The notes beneath the pieces were generated by a model, which saw nothing but the letters and a program-made list of their open reading frames with translations, had not been told where the DNA came from and searched no databases. Source: Cupriavidus sp. IDO (GTDB taxonomy: Bacteria; Pseudomonadota; Gammaproteobacteria; Burkholderiales; Burkholderiaceae). Taken from it: a stretch of DNA of 64,000 bases. The stretch is taken from contig NZ_JWMA01000015.1 of the NCBI RefSeq assembly GCF_000812465.1, forward strand, positions 32,122 through 96,121, written 5' to 3'. Of the stretch, positions 16,468 through 28,059 are shown one piece after another; within the stretch, counting starts at the first letter, position 1; each line of letters opens with the position of its first letter. The translations under genes and the position numbers were made by a program.

Positions 16468-18084
16468 TTACTGCTTGTGGAAGAACTGCGCCAGCGACCA
16501 CTCGTCGGTGCGCGCTTCGTACTTCAGTCCCTTCTTCATCGCCCACATCGCCAACTGGCTGTGCGACGGGACGATCGCATGGTCGGCCAGCGCGAACCTG
16601 GCCGCGACGCGGGCGTTCTCTTCACGTGCTTTGTCGCTGCTGACGGTGGTCAGTGACTTCTCGATCAGGGCGTCGAGCTCCTTGTTGCTGTACTTGCCCC
16701 AGTTCCAGGTGCCATAGCCGGTCTTCGGATTCGGCGTGCCCGTGATCGAGCGCAGGGCCACGTCCGCCGCGGCCGAGCCCCAGCCCAGCATTTCGAACGA
16801 GAAGTCCCCTTGGCGCGCACGCGTGAAGTAAACGGCTACCGGCAGCGTTTCCACTTTGGTCTGGATGCCGATACGGGTCAGCATGCTGGCCGTCGCCTGC
16901 GCGACGGCGGCGTCGTTCAGGTAGCGGTTGTTGGTGGCATGCAGGGTCAGGCCGAAGCCGTCGGGATAGCCGGCGGCGGCCAGCAGCTTCTTCGCGCCTT
17001 CGGGATCGTAGGCCTCCGGCTTGGTGCCAGGGTGCCCGAAGATCTGCGGAGACACGATCGACGATGCCGGCACCGCCAGCCCTTCCATGATGCGGCTGAC
17101 GATGGCGTCGCGGTTCAGCGCCTTGCTGATGGCGGCGCGCACGCGGACATCCTTGAACGGGTTCTTGCCGAGCGGCTTGCCGGCCTTGTCGGTCACGTAC
17201 GGCGGGTTGTCGCGCGACTGGTCCATCTGCCAGAAGATGGTGCGCCACGACACCTGCTGCTCGATCCTGAACTGCGGGTTCTGCTTCAGTTTGGCGACGT
17301 CGGCCGACGGCACGCTTTCGATCACGTCCACGTCGCCGGCCAGCAGTGCCGCCGATCGCGCGCCGTTGTCGGTGATGATGCGGAAGATGGCGCGGTCCCA
17401 CTCGGGCTTCGGGCCCCAGTAGTTCGGATTGCGCTCCATCACGATTTCCTGCCCGCGCGCAAAGCGTACGAACTTGAAGGGGCCGGTGCCGATCATGGCC
17501 TTGCCCGAATCGAAATCCGCCTGCGTCAGCGTCGCCGCGATCTTCTTCGGCATGATCGGCACGCTGTTCAGGTCGTTGGCGAGGTTGGCGTAGTTGGGCA
17601 CGCTCATGGTCAGGCGCACCGTGAGCGGGTCGGGCGTGTCGATGCGCGCGATGGGTTTGGTGTAGCTGGTGAACGAGCCCGGGCTGTTGACGAGCTTCTC
17701 GGGGCGCTCCAGCGACGCCTTGACGTCTTCGCTGGTGAACGGCGAGCCGTCATGCCATTTCACGTTCGGGCGCAGCTTGATTTCCCAGGTGATCGCGTTG
17801 ACGGGCTTCCACGACAGCGCCAGCCCGGGAATGTAGCGGGCGTTCTTGTCCATGAACACCAGCGACTCGAAGATATGCAGCGCGATGGCGTTATTGGGGC
17901 CCGAGTTGTTCCACTGCGGATCCATCGAGGTCACGTCCGCCGACAAGCCGATGCGCAGGTCTTCGGCCTGCGCTGCGCCCGCGGGCAGCAAGGTCAGTGC
18001 GGCACCGCCCAGCACCAGGGCGGTGCCGGCCCGCAGCAGGCTGCGCCTTGGCAGGGAAACGTGGAAACGTCGGCTGGCTTTCAT
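16468..18084 (-). CDS. ABC transporter periplasmic substrate-binding protein (family 5, DppA/OppA type)
   Basis: A 538-residue extracytoplasmic solute-binding protein for peptides, nickel or related ligands. The N-terminus has RRSLLRAG followed by a hydrophobic stretch ending PAGAAQA (cleavage about residue 41), compatible with Sec or Tat export. Family-5 hallmarks are visible: LRPNVKWHDGSPFTSEDV and GTGPFKFVRFARGQ, then NPNYWGP. No permease or ATPase genes are adjacent, so it is an orphan receptor in this window. The start at 18084 gives a normal signal peptide and follows a GGAG-like site. Confidence 0.9.
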   Translation of the reverse strand: MKASRRFHVSLPRRSLLRAGTALVLGGAALTLLPAGAAQAEDLRIGLSADVTSMDPQWNNSGPNNAIALHIFESLVFMDKNARYIPGLALSWKPVNAITWEIKLRPNVKWHDGSPFTSEDVKASLERPEKLVNSPGSFTSYTKPIARIDTPDPLTVRLTMSVPNYANLANDLNSVPIMPKKIAATLTQADFDSGKAMIGTGPFKFVRFARGQEIVMERNPNYWGPKPEWDRAIFRIITDNGARSAALLAGDVDVIESVPSADVAKLKQNPQFRIEQQVSWRTIFWQMDQSRDNPPYVTDKAGKPLGKNPFKDVRVRAAISKALNRDAIVSRIMEGLAVPASSIVSPQIFGHPGTKPEAYDPEGAKKLLAAAGYPDGFGLTLHATNNRYLNDAAVAQATASMLTRIGIQTKVETLPVAVYFTRARQGDFSFEMLGWGSAAADVALRSITGTPNPKTGYGTWNWGKYSNKELDALIEKSLTTVSSDKAREENARVAARFALADHAIVPSHSQLAMWAMKKGLKYEARTDEWSLAQFFHKQ

Positions 18085-18292
18085 CGGGAAGGGCTCCTCG
18101 TACGGGTCCGTTGCCGGCGCTCGGCGTGCGGCGACGGACAGGTTCTCAGGCGGGTTTGCCCCGCATTGTGCCGCTAAAGCGACATCCATGCACCGCATGC
18201 GATGCCGCAGTCATCCGGCTATGCTTGCAGGGCAGGCCCCGCCTTGTCCATCGGCATCCGCCCGGTGGGGCAGGGCCGGTAGAATTGCGGCC

Positions 18293-18967
18293 ATGTTTGC
18301 CAATTCCCGCACCATCGTCTCGGCCCAGTCCGATGTCCACGATCACCTGGCCGCGCGCGTGGCGCGCCACCTTGCCGAGCCGTTCCGCAAGCCGATCGGC
18401 GAGCCCAGCCGCCGTGCGCTTGCCACGGCACTGGAGCGCTGGCAGCAAGCTGGCGGCGCGCCGCTGATCCTCGATGCCGGCTGCGGCGTTGGGGAAAGCA
18501 CGTTGCGCCTGGCGACCGCCTTCCCCGGCCATTTCGTGATCGGCGTCGATCAGTCGGAGAAGCGCCTGACGGCAGGCAAGGACTGGTGGGAGTCGGAAAT
18601 GCCCCCCAATTTCTGCTGGGCCCGCGCCGATCTGGTGGATGTCTGGCGTCTGCTGCAGGCTGAAGCCGTGCCTGTGCGCCGGCACTACGTGCTCTATCCC
18701 AATCCCTGGCCCAAGATCGGCCACTTCGGCAGGCGCTGGCAGGGCCATGCCGTCTTTCCGGCGCTGGCCGCGTGTGGCGATTATCTGGAGTGCCGCAGCA
18801 ACTGGCAGGTCTATATCGACGAGTTTGCCCAGGCGCTGACGCTGGTCGGCCGTCCGGCGCAGACCGAAGCCTGGCACCCAACGCAGGCGATGACGCCGTT
18901 CGAGCGCAAGTACGCGGCGTCGGGCCATGGCTTGTGGCGCTGCGTCAGCGAACGCAGCCCCGGGTAG
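18293..18967 (+). CDS. TrmB-type SAM-dependent methyltransferase
   Basis: A 224-residue class-I methyltransferase of the tRNA (guanine-N7)-methyltransferase family: SAM-loop LILDAGCGVGESTLRLA at about 56-72, acidic strand IGVDQSEKRL, and the TrmB signature YPNPWPKIGHFGRRW at about 140-154. The family signature usually ends in KKRHxKRR; here it is GHFGRRWQGH, and the enzyme is shorter than canonical TrmB. It could be a paralogue with changed substrate. It lies between the ABC binding protein and the DUF2863 gene without operon partners. Confidence 0.78.
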   Translation: MFANSRTIVSAQSDVHDHLAARVARHLAEPFRKPIGEPSRRALATALERWQQAGGAPLILDAGCGVGESTLRLATAFPGHFVIGVDQSEKRLTAGKDWWESEMPPNFCWARADLVDVWRLLQAEAVPVRRHYVLYPNPWPKIGHFGRRWQGHAVFPALAACGDYLECRSNWQVYIDEFAQALTLVGRPAQTEAWHPTQAMTPFERKYAASGHGLWRCVSERSPG

Positions 18968-18980
18968 TCGGGGCCTGATA

Positions 18981-19008
18981 AAGAAAACGGCCCGCGCTGG
19001 GCGGGCCG
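18981..19008 (-). terminator. Rho-independent terminator of the DUF2863 gene
   Basis: Stem CGGCCCGC/GCGGGCCG (18988-18995 with 19001-19008) followed on the minus strand by TTTTCTTT. Confidence 0.75.
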
Positions 19009-19030
19009 CTTCAGACTGGGAATGGGCTGT

Positions 19031-20233
19031 TCAGTGGAACAGCGGCTGCTGCGTCGGTGCATCTTCCGGCAGTTCGGCGTGGACGATCTCGCCGTTGCGG
19101 TCCGCGTACAGCGGCGTGCCGCAGTCCTCGCAGTACTCCGGATCGAACAGCGCGGCGTGGCGGAAGATGTCTTCCACGCCGGCGTTGCGCAGTTCCTCGC
19201 AGATCTGCTCGAGCGGGTTGCCCTTTTCCTCGGCGTCGATCTCGCCAGCCTCGCGGCCGTAGACGGGCCAGACGATGCCATAGATCACATCCTTCTCGCC
19301 GCGCATGGTGAAGCCCACGCGGTATTCCTCGACGACTTCTTCGCCGAAAGCTGCCACCACCGCGGCCAGCTGGCCGGCCGGCACGTCCAGCGTGCCGGAC
19401 AGGTAGTTAACGGCGGCGCGCACTGTGAGCGGGCGGATGCTCTTGTCCGACTCGCGGCACGACAGGAAGAAGGCGTCCGGCAACAGCAGTTCGAATTCGC
19501 AGCCTGGCAGCAGCAGGGCGACCGAAGGCTGGACCTGGCTGCGCCATTGCTCCAGGCAGACCGAGCGCTCGGCGTGGTGCTCCTTGGCATCTTCCTGCCA
19601 GCGGAACAGCGCGCCTTCGTGCGGCGCCACGACGACGGCCAGCAGGTAGCGTGGATCGGCCAGGATCGGTGCGGTCTCGGGCAGGTCGCGCAGGTCGACC
19701 TTGGGCACCGTGCCGCCCAGCGCGGCCGAAGCCAGCTTGTGCGTCAGCGCAAATGTGTCGCTATGCGTGCGCGGCAGCTGGTCGATGCTGTACAGGTAGG
19801 GCGACAGCGCCACCTTGGTGTTGGTCGCCAGCACGTGCGCCTGCAGATGTACCGCCAGGTTCTGCACCAGATCGGGCTTGAGCGCACCGGAGGGAATGGC
19901 GTAGCGGGTGTGCGCCAGGATCGGCGCGGCGACCAGCAATGCGTCATAGCGCACGCCGTCGATGTCGACGGTCGCGGATTCGGCCAGCGTCTCGGCCTGC
20001 TCGGCCAGGACGTCGGAGGCGTCGGCGTTGTGTTTAAACAGGTGTTCGAGTGCCGCGTCCAGCGCGGTCTGGCTGCCGTTCTTCAACAGGCGGCCCAGGC
20101 GCTGGGAAAGGCGCCGTTCCCAATACCCGTCCTCCATGCGGCTGCCCGAGGCGTCGAGGGCGAGCGCATCGGCCACCAGTCGCTCGGCGTCGGGCGAAAG
20201 ACGTGGAGAAGCCTTGGGGCGAAAACCTGCCAT
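19031..20233 (-). CDS. DUF2863 family protein
   Basis: A 400-residue protein of the DUF2863 family, which as far as I know is confined to betaproteobacteria. It has no signal peptide or membrane segment. The C-terminus holds a CEDCG motif close to FDPEYCEDCGTPLYADRNGE, reminiscent of a small metal-binding knuckle. Function is unknown. Start choice is uncertain: the ATG at 20233 lacks a good Shine-Dalgarno, and an in-frame TTG at 20290 would add 19 residues. Confidence 0.85.
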   Translation of the reverse strand: MAGFRPKASPRLSPDAERLVADALALDASGSRMEDGYWERRLSQRLGRLLKNGSQTALDAALEHLFKHNADASDVLAEQAETLAESATVDIDGVRYDALLVAAPILAHTRYAIPSGALKPDLVQNLAVHLQAHVLATNTKVALSPYLYSIDQLPRTHSDTFALTHKLASAALGGTVPKVDLRDLPETAPILADPRYLLAVVVAPHEGALFRWQEDAKEHHAERSVCLEQWRSQVQPSVALLLPGCEFELLLPDAFFLSCRESDKSIRPLTVRAAVNYLSGTLDVPAGQLAAVVAAFGEEVVEEYRVGFTMRGEKDVIYGIVWPVYGREAGEIDAEEKGNPLEQICEELRNAGVEDIFRHAALFDPEYCEDCGTPLYADRNGEIVHAELPEDAPTQQPLFH

Positions 20234-20295
20234 ATAGAGAAACCGTCCGTATTTTTTCGTAAAACGGTATTCTACTCGCTGCGTTGACAAGAATC

Positions 20296-20315
20296 GCCGC
20301 CCGGTGCCGGGCGGC
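20296..20315 (-). terminator. GC-rich hairpin after the small membrane protein gene
   Basis: A 9-base perfect stem GCCGCCCGG/CCGGGCGGC with a 2-base loop, located between the small gene at 20339 and the DUF2863 start. The minus-strand tail GATTCTTG is only weakly U-rich. Confidence 0.5.
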
Positions 20316-20338
20316 TGATTTGTCTGGTCCCGGAATCG

Positions 20339-20479
20339 TTATTTCTGGGCCGGATCGGCAGGGGCGTGGGTCTCGATGCCGTGCTGCTCGCCCGCGATGG
20401 AGACCTCGCCGCCGCCCTTGGTCAGCAGATAGAGTGCCGCGCCTGCAACGACAACGAATGCGATGATGATCTTTGCCAT
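20339..20479 (-). CDS. Small single-span membrane protein
   Basis: A 46-residue hypothetical protein: one hydrophobic helix (IIIAFVVVAGAALYLLT, about 4-20) and a polar tail ending HAPADPAQK. AGGAG lies 6 bases before the ATG, which supports translation. Topology, by charge, would place the C-terminal tail outside or in the periplasm. No family is recognised. It lies between acnA and the DUF2863 gene on the same strand. Confidence 0.6.
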   Translation of the reverse strand: MAKIIIAFVVVAGAALYLLTKGGGEVSIAGEQHGIETHAPADPAQK

Positions 20480-20632
20480 GGTGTCTCCTGTCTGGGTTCC
20501 GGGGGCCTGCAGGCCTCCCGTGCGTTGACCGCTTTTTCTCTGAAGCCCAGTTTGGCAGTGCAGGCTTGCGTGGAACTTACACGGAAGACTTGAGTGAAAA
20601 GTCGGCTGGGGGCCACAATTCGCGCGCCCATG

Positions 20633-20684
20633 AAAAACGCCGCCTGCCGTAGCCCCGCGAAGGTCCGGGGCATGGCAGGCGGCG
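20633..20684 (-). terminator. Rho-independent terminator of acnA
   Basis: An 11-base outer stem (20638-20648 with 20674-20684) enclosing an inner GC hairpin, followed on the minus strand by TTTTT. Confidence 0.85.
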
Positions 20685-20726
20685 CAGCCTTGGCAGCTGC
20701 CCCTCAGCGGGACAGCGTCATGGCAC

Positions 20727-23432
<2,706 letters not shown>

Positions 23433-23555
23433 TGCCGTACTCCGATCGAAGGAAGATGCGATGGCGTTGACTCGGACCTTGTTCCAGACCCCGGTACGCA
23501 GCCACGGCGATCACCGCGGTCCGATCTCGGCTGCGCACTGATACTCTAACCGCCG

Positions 23556-23600
23556 CGCGAGCAGGCCGCCAGCAGTCACACTGCTGGAAGCTTGCTCGCG
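23556..23600. other. Two-part stem-loop upstream of acnA
   Basis: Outer arms CGCGAGCA/TGCTCGCG (23556-23563, 23593-23600) and inner arms CCAGCAGT/ACTGCTGG (23569-23576, 23580-23587) form a long imperfect hairpin with a symmetrical 5/5 internal loop. It sits between the MliC-like gene and acnA, next to a second palindrome at 23609. Confidence 0.5.
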
Positions 23601-23608
23601 TAATGCTT

Positions 23609-23634
23609 TCCGGCCGGTCAGCTGACCGGCCGGA
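23609..23634. terminator. Palindromic hairpin after the MliC-like gene
   Basis: A 26-base perfect palindrome (arms TCCGGCCGGTCAG and its complement) just beyond the stop codon at 23643. No U-tract follows on the minus strand (GAAAGC), so it may act as an mRNA 3'-end stabiliser or a weak terminator. Confidence 0.5.
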
Positions 23635-23642
23635 GATGGTAT

Positions 23643-24194
23643 TTACTGCTTGGGTGCTGCCGATTGCTGGGCGGCATCCGGTTGCTGCTGCTGCTGCTGC
23701 TGCTGCTGCGGTGCGGCCAGCAGCGGCGTGGTGGCCGGGGCGCGCAGGCCGCCGGCCTGGGTCGGGGCGGAGCCGCCAGCCTGCATGTCGGCGTTCTGGC
23801 ACTCGTCGGCCAGGCGCTGGCCGAGGTTATGGTTGAACAGCATGGCCTTGCTCGGGATCACGACCAGGTCCAGGCCAGAGCGTGCGTCGTAGTAGCGGTC
23901 GGCACCGGTGACCGTGGTCTGGCGCGGCAGCTTGTAGTCGCGGCCCTGCCAGTGCACGGTCAGGACCTCATCGCGCTGCATGTTGCCGGCGATATACAGG
24001 GTGTTGCCGAGTTCGCACTGCCACTTTTCGCCATTCGGGACGGTCGCTGCGGCGGCTGCGGCCGGGGCTGCCTTGCTCTTCTTGGCGGGCGCCTTCTTGG
24101 TGGTGGTCTTCTTGGCCGGTTCCTGGGCCATGACCGTGCCGGCGGTGGTCAGGGTGAATGCGCCGATGCAGGCAGCGAGAATAAGTTGTTTCAT
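23643..24194 (-). CDS. Secreted MliC-like protein with poly-Gln tail
   Basis: A 183-residue exported protein. The signal peptide ends near TVMAQ (about 24). A Lys/Ala-rich linker at about 27-48 is followed by a compact domain from about 57 (WQCELGNTLYI) to 132 (GQRLADECQ). Two cysteines bracket this domain, as in MliC/PliC-type c-type lysozyme inhibitors; the TVTGADRYYD strand resembles their SGARY motif. The tail is Pro/Gln-rich with nine consecutive Gln. A periplasmic or cell-surface inhibitor role is possible but not proven. Confidence 0.65.
   Translation of the reverse strand: MKQLILAACIGAFTLTTAGTVMAQEPAKKTTTKKAPAKKSKAAPAAAAAATVPNGEKWQCELGNTLYIAGNMQRDEVLTVHWQGRDYKLPRQTTVTGADRYYDARSGLDLVVIPSKAMLFNHNLGQRLADECQNADMQAGGSAPTQAGGLRAPATTPLLAAPQQQQQQQQQPDAAQQSAAPKQ
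23682..23708 (-). repeat. In-frame CAG trinucleotide repeat
   Basis: Eight CAG codons plus one CAA encode nine Gln in the tail of the MliC-like protein. Slippage here would change tail length without shifting the frame. Confidence 0.9.
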
Positions 24195-24351
24195 TTTGTG
24201 AGTACCTTTCGAATTTCGTTTCGGACGGGTGCCGCCGCGATACTCTGCAGGGCCTGGAGTTGAATTCCGCCGCTATTCTCTACGATTTGCCAGGGTCGGC
24301 GAAGGGCTCTGGCCTTTCGTTACATTATTCGGGCACATGGTTAGCCAAGGT

Positions 24352-25518
24352 TCACTTGCGCTTGCCGATCGGCACGAATTTCAGGTCCTCCGGGCCCACA
24401 TAATTGGCGCTCGGACGGATGATCTTGTTGTCGATGCGTTGCTCGATAATGTGCGCTGCCCAGCCCGAAGTGCGGGCAATCACGAACAGCGGCGTAAACA
24501 TCGCGGTCGGCACGCCCATCATGTGGTAGCTCACGGCGCTGAACCAGTCGAGGTTCGGGAACATTTTCTTGATGTCCCCCATCACCGTTTCCAGGCGCTC
24601 GGCGATGTCGAACATCTTCATCGAACCGGCGTTCTTCGACAGCTTCTTCGCCACTTCCTTGATCACCTGGTTGCGCGGGTCGCTGATGGTGTACACCGGG
24701 TGGCCGAAGCCGATCACGACTTCCTTGTTCCCGACGCGGCGGGTGATATCGGCCTGGGCCTCATCCGGGTTGTCGTAGCGCTTCTGGATCTCGAACGCGA
24801 CTTCGTTGGCGCCGCCGTGCTTGGGGCCGCGCAGCGCGCCGATGGCGCCGCAGATGGCCGAGTACATGTCCGAACCCGTGCCGGCGATCACGCGCGCGGC
24901 GAAGGTCGAGGCGTTGAACTCATGCTCCGCGTACAGGATCATCGACGTGTGCATGGCGCGCTCCCACAGCTCCGACGGCTTCTCGCCGTGCAGCAGGTGC
25001 AGGAAGTGCGCGCCGATCGAGTCGTCGTCGGTTTCCACCTCGATGCGGCGGCCGTTGTGGCTGTAGTGGTACCAGTACAGCAGCATCGAGCCGAGGCTGG
25101 CCATCAGGCGGTCGGCGATGTCGCGCGCGCCCGGGGTGTTGTGGTCTTCCTTCTCCGGCAGCACGGTGCCGAGCACCGACACGCCGGTGCGCATCACGTC
25201 CATCGGGTGGGCGCTGGCAGGCACCCATTCCAGCGCGGCCTTGACGTTGGCGGGCAGGCCGCGCAGCGACTTCAGCTTGGCCTTGTAGGCCGCCAGTTCA
25301 GCCTTGTTCGGCAGCTTGCCGTGCACCAGCAGGTGGGCGATTTCCTCGAATTCGCAGGTGTCGGCGATATCGAGGATGTCGTAGCCGCGGTAGTGCAGGT
25401 CGTTGCCGGTACGGCCGACCGTGCACAGCGCGGTGTTGCCGGCGGTCACGCCCGACAGGGCGACGGATTTCTTGGACTTGGGCGTGACCGGTGGTGCATC
25501 GGGCTTCGAGGCGGACAT
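24352..25518 (-). CDS. 2-methylcitrate synthase / citrate synthase, PrpC type
   Basis: A 388-residue short-form citrate synthase that condenses acetyl-CoA or propionyl-CoA with oxaloacetate. Active-site blocks are [18 protein letters not shown] and [12 protein letters not shown]. It lacks the N-terminal region of the hexameric GltA encoded at 32898 and looks like the bifunctional methylcitrate/citrate synthase group. There is no prpB, prpD or PrpR in the window, and the gene sits among TCA genes, so a role in the main cycle is as likely as propionate use. GGAGA precedes the ATG. Confidence 0.85.
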   Translation of the reverse strand: MSASKPDAPPVTPKSKKSVALSGVTAGNTALCTVGRTGNDLHYRGYDILDIADTCEFEEIAHLLVHGKLPNKAELAAYKAKLKSLRGLPANVKAALEWVPASAHPMDVMRTGVSVLGTVLPEKEDHNTPGARDIADRLMASLGSMLLYWYHYSHNGRRIEVETDDDSIGAHFLHLLHGEKPSELWERAMHTSMILYAEHEFNASTFAARVIAGTGSDMYSAICGAIGALRGPKHGGANEVAFEIQKRYDNPDEAQADITRRVGNKEVVIGFGHPVYTISDPRNQVIKEVAKKLSKNAGSMKMFDIAERLETVMGDIKKMFPNLDWFSAVSYHMMGVPTAMFTPLFVIARTSGWAAHIIEQRIDNKIIRPSANYVGPEDLKFVPIGKRK

Positions 25519-25586
25519 CAGTGTCTCCTTCGGGGCGCATGTCCGTGGCGGGCATGCACCGGATTTGTTATGACTGTCGTCTGCGT

Positions 25587-26618
25587 TCAGGCGAAGAACA
25601 GCTCCGCCACATTGCCCGGCAGCGCTGTGCCAGTGGCGTGGGCGCGCTGCAGCAGGGACCAGTAGTAGCGATAGCTGGCACGGTCGTGAAGCTGGCCTTC
25701 GTGCCGGATCGGGGCCCAGTTGTTCTCGTGGGCCGCCAGCAGGATCTGGCTGGCCGCGCCGATTTCGCCAACGCTGGGGCGGAACGCCGCGACGATGGGT
25801 TCGATCTGGCCAGGATGGATGCTCCATTTGCGCAGGTAGCCGAATTCGGTGCGGGCGCGCAGGGCGTCAGCGCCGGCGCGGCCGGGTTCCTGCACATCGG
25901 TGCTCACATTGTGCGAGGGCACTTTGCCATGCCGATGGCAGGCCGCCGAGATCTCCAGCATGGCACGGCGGATCAGGGGGTGTTCGAACTGCTGGGGCGA
26001 GCGCATGGCATCGCCCGGAATGGCGCCGTGGTGGGCCGAGACGAAATCCATCAGGCCAAAGCTCAGGCATTCCACCTGCACTAGTGCGGCGATATCGAAG
26101 GCCTGTTCCAGCGCGGCATGGGTTTCGATCAGCACATGGATCGGAATGTGACGTGCAATGCCTGCGGTGCGGGCCACCTGGTTGACCTGGTCGGTGACGC
26201 GCGCGACTTCCACGACGTCCGTGACCTTCGGAATGACCACGTAGGCAATGCGGGCACCAGCCTCGCGCACCAGGACGTCGACATCATCGCGCCAGGACGA
26301 GTGCACGGGGTCGTGGATGCGCACGCCAACCCGGTTGTGGGCATTGAGCGGGCTGTTGATCAGTTGCGCGCACAGCTCGGCGTGTTCGCGCTCCTGACCA
26401 ACTGCTGCGCCGTCCTCGCAATCGAAGGTGATGTCGAAGACGGGACCAAGCTCTTGCTGCAGGGCAAGCGATTTTCTCATCAGCTTCTCGCTGCCCGCGT
26501 AGTGGTCGCAGACCGGCAACTGGACGGGGATGGCTTCGCCCTGGAACAAGACCTCGGATGGATGCACGTTGATTCGGATCAGGAGTGAATGAGAGAACGC
26601 ATCGGATACGACGCGCAT
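25587..26618 (-). CDS. HpcH/HpaI aldolase / citrate lyase beta-like (CitE) protein
   Basis: A 343-residue TIM-barrel CitE-like lyase. Motifs visible are [14 protein letters not shown], with the metal-binding Glu and Asp, then [22 protein letters not shown] and [12 protein letters not shown]. CitE-like proteins cleave or hydrolyse (S)-citramalyl-CoA, malyl-CoA or related thioesters; the substrate here is unknown. There is no CitD/CitF partner. Start is uncertain: the ATG at 26618 directly abuts the U-run of the mdh terminator, and a GTG at 26567 (326 residues, [11 protein letters not shown]) fits homology about as well. Confidence 0.82.
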   Translation of the reverse strand: MRVVSDAFSHSLLIRINVHPSEVLFQGEAIPVQLPVCDHYAGSEKLMRKSLALQQELGPVFDITFDCEDGAAVGQEREHAELCAQLINSPLNAHNRVGVRIHDPVHSSWRDDVDVLVREAGARIAYVVIPKVTDVVEVARVTDQVNQVARTAGIARHIPIHVLIETHAALEQAFDIAALVQVECLSFGLMDFVSAHHGAIPGDAMRSPQQFEHPLIRRAMLEISAACHRHGKVPSHNVSTDVQEPGRAGADALRARTEFGYLRKWSIHPGQIEPIVAAFRPSVGEIGAASQILLAAHENNWAPIRHEGQLHDRASYRYYWSLLQRAHATGTALPGNVAELFFA

Positions 26619-26619
26619 G

Positions 26620-26667
26620 AAAAAACCGGGGCTCGCACCGATTCGTGAATCGCTGCGAAGCCCCGGT
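26620..26667 (-). terminator. Rho-independent terminator of mdh
   Basis: A 13/14-base stem (ACCGGGGCT-CGCA with TGCG-A-AGCCCCGGT, one bulge) topped by an inner CGATTC/GAATCG stem and followed on the minus strand by TTTTTT, immediately before the first CitE start codon. Confidence 0.88.
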
Positions 26668-26689
26668 CTTTCATGGACGGATCGGAAGA

Positions 26690-27673
26690 TCAGCCGAGCA
26701 GGTGCTGCACGCCGGCCTTTTCTTCTTCCAGTTCGTTCAGGGTGATGTTGATCTTTTCCTGGCTGTAGGCGTCGATCTCCAGACCCTTGACGATTTCGTA
26801 CTTGCCGTTGGCCGTGGTCACCGGGAAGCCGAACATGGTGTCGGCGGGAATGCCGTACTCGCCGTTCGACGGGATGCCCATGGTAACGACCTTGCCGTTG
26901 CTGCCCAGCACCCAGTCATGCACGTGGTCGATGGCGGCGTTGGCGGCCGAGGCGGCCGACGACAGGCCACGCGCCTCGATGATGGCGGCGCCGCGCTTGC
27001 CGACGGTCGGCAGGAACACATCGTTGTTCCACACCGGGTCGTTGATCATGTCCTTGACGCTCTTGCCGTCGACGGTCGCGTAGCGGTAGTCGGCGTACAT
27101 GGTCGGGCTGTGGTTGCCCCACACGAACATCTTCTCGATCGACGACACCGGCTTGCCGGTCTTGGCGGCGATCTGCGACAGGGCACGGTTGTGGTCCAGG
27201 CGCAGCATCGCGGTGAAGTTCTCGCGCGGCAGGTTCGGTGCCGACTTCATGGCGATGTAGGCGTTGGTGTTGGCCGGGTTGCCGACCACCAGCACCTTGA
27301 CATTGCGGCTGGCGACTTCGTCCAGTGCCTTGCCCTGCACCGTGAAGATCTGGGCGTTGGCTTCGAGCAGGTCCTTGCGTTCCATGCCCTTGCTGCGGGG
27401 ACGGGCGCCAACCAGCAGGGCCACGTCGGCGTCCTTGAAGGCGACCTTGGGATCATCGGTGATGACCACGCCGGCCAGCAGCGGGAACGCGCAGTCTTCC
27501 AGTTCCATCACCACGCCCTTGACGGCGGCCTGGGCTTGCGGGAGGTCGAGCAGTTGGAGGATGACCGGCTGGTCTTTGCCCAGCATGTCGCCATTGGCGA
27601 TGCGGAACAGCAGGGAATAGCCGATCTGGCCAGCGGCGCCGGTGACTGCGACGCGCATTGGGGCTTTAGCCAT
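26690..27673 (-). CDS. mdh: Malate dehydrogenase
   Basis: A 327-residue NAD-dependent malate dehydrogenase of the MDH type with the Rossmann loop [12 protein letters not shown] at 9-20. Substrate-binding residues lie in [14 protein letters not shown] and RLDHNRA, and the catalytic His is in WGNHSPTM. It oxidises malate to oxaloacetate in the TCA cycle. The start at 27673 follows a GGAGA-type site; the frame is open upstream but without homology. The promoter lies about 270 bases upstream, so it has a long 5' leader. Confidence 0.97.
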   Translation of the reverse strand: MAKAPMRVAVTGAAGQIGYSLLFRIANGDMLGKDQPVILQLLDLPQAQAAVKGVVMELEDCAFPLLAGVVITDDPKVAFKDADVALLVGARPRSKGMERKDLLEANAQIFTVQGKALDEVASRNVKVLVVGNPANTNAYIAMKSAPNLPRENFTAMLRLDHNRALSQIAAKTGKPVSSIEKMFVWGNHSPTMYADYRYATVDGKSVKDMINDPVWNNDVFLPTVGKRGAAIIEARGLSSAASAANAAIDHVHDWVLGSNGKVVTMGIPSNGEYGIPADTMFGFPVTTANGKYEIVKGLEIDAYSQEKINITLNELEEEKAGVQHLLG

Positions 27674-27952
27674 GAGTAAATCTCCAAACGATAGAAGGGG
27701 GTAGCCGGTCGGTGGCGTGCCGTCGCCGCATATCGGAGGGCGGAACGTCACCGGTGCTGGTTGTCGCCACAGCGGGGAGCGGCAGTCGGCCGGAACCTGG
27801 TGGCGAAGCCACGGGGCGGAACCGGTGAGGGAGAGCCGCAACGGGTCATGGTGATGCAACAAACCGTAAGTCTACTGCGAAGCGGGGCGCGATATCCAGA
27901 TTGAACTGCGTCAACCGCAGAACGAGCGGGCCCGCCGGCGTGGACCTGCGCG
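27674..27952 (-). other. Long 5' leader of mdh
   Basis: If the promoter at 27953-27981 is used, mdh mRNA has an untranslated leader of about 270 bases. No known riboswitch was recognised in it. Confidence 0.4.
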
Positions 27953-27981
27953 AGTGTAGGCCGGGGCTATGCTGGTGTCAA
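27953..27981 (-). promoter_or_regulatory. Sigma70-type promoter of mdh
   Basis: On the minus strand TTGACA (27981-27976) and TACACT (27958-27953) are separated by 17 bases. The GntR palindrome begins 5 bases upstream of the -35 box. Confidence 0.7.
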
Positions 27982-27986
27982 TTCAT

Positions 27987-28011
27987 ATGTCTTATATAAG
28001 ACATAAGACAT
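27987..28011. promoter_or_regulatory. Palindromic operator for the GntR/UTRA regulator
   Basis: ATGTCTTATATAAGACAT (27987-28004) is an 18-base perfect palindrome; a third TAAGACAT half-site follows at 28004-28011. It lies 55 bases before the gntR start and immediately upstream of the mdh promoter, so one site could serve both divergent units. Confidence 0.7.
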
Positions 28012-28059
28012 TTAACGCGAGGCTGGACGGGCTTCGCCGTTTTGTGGTGAAATCCGGCT

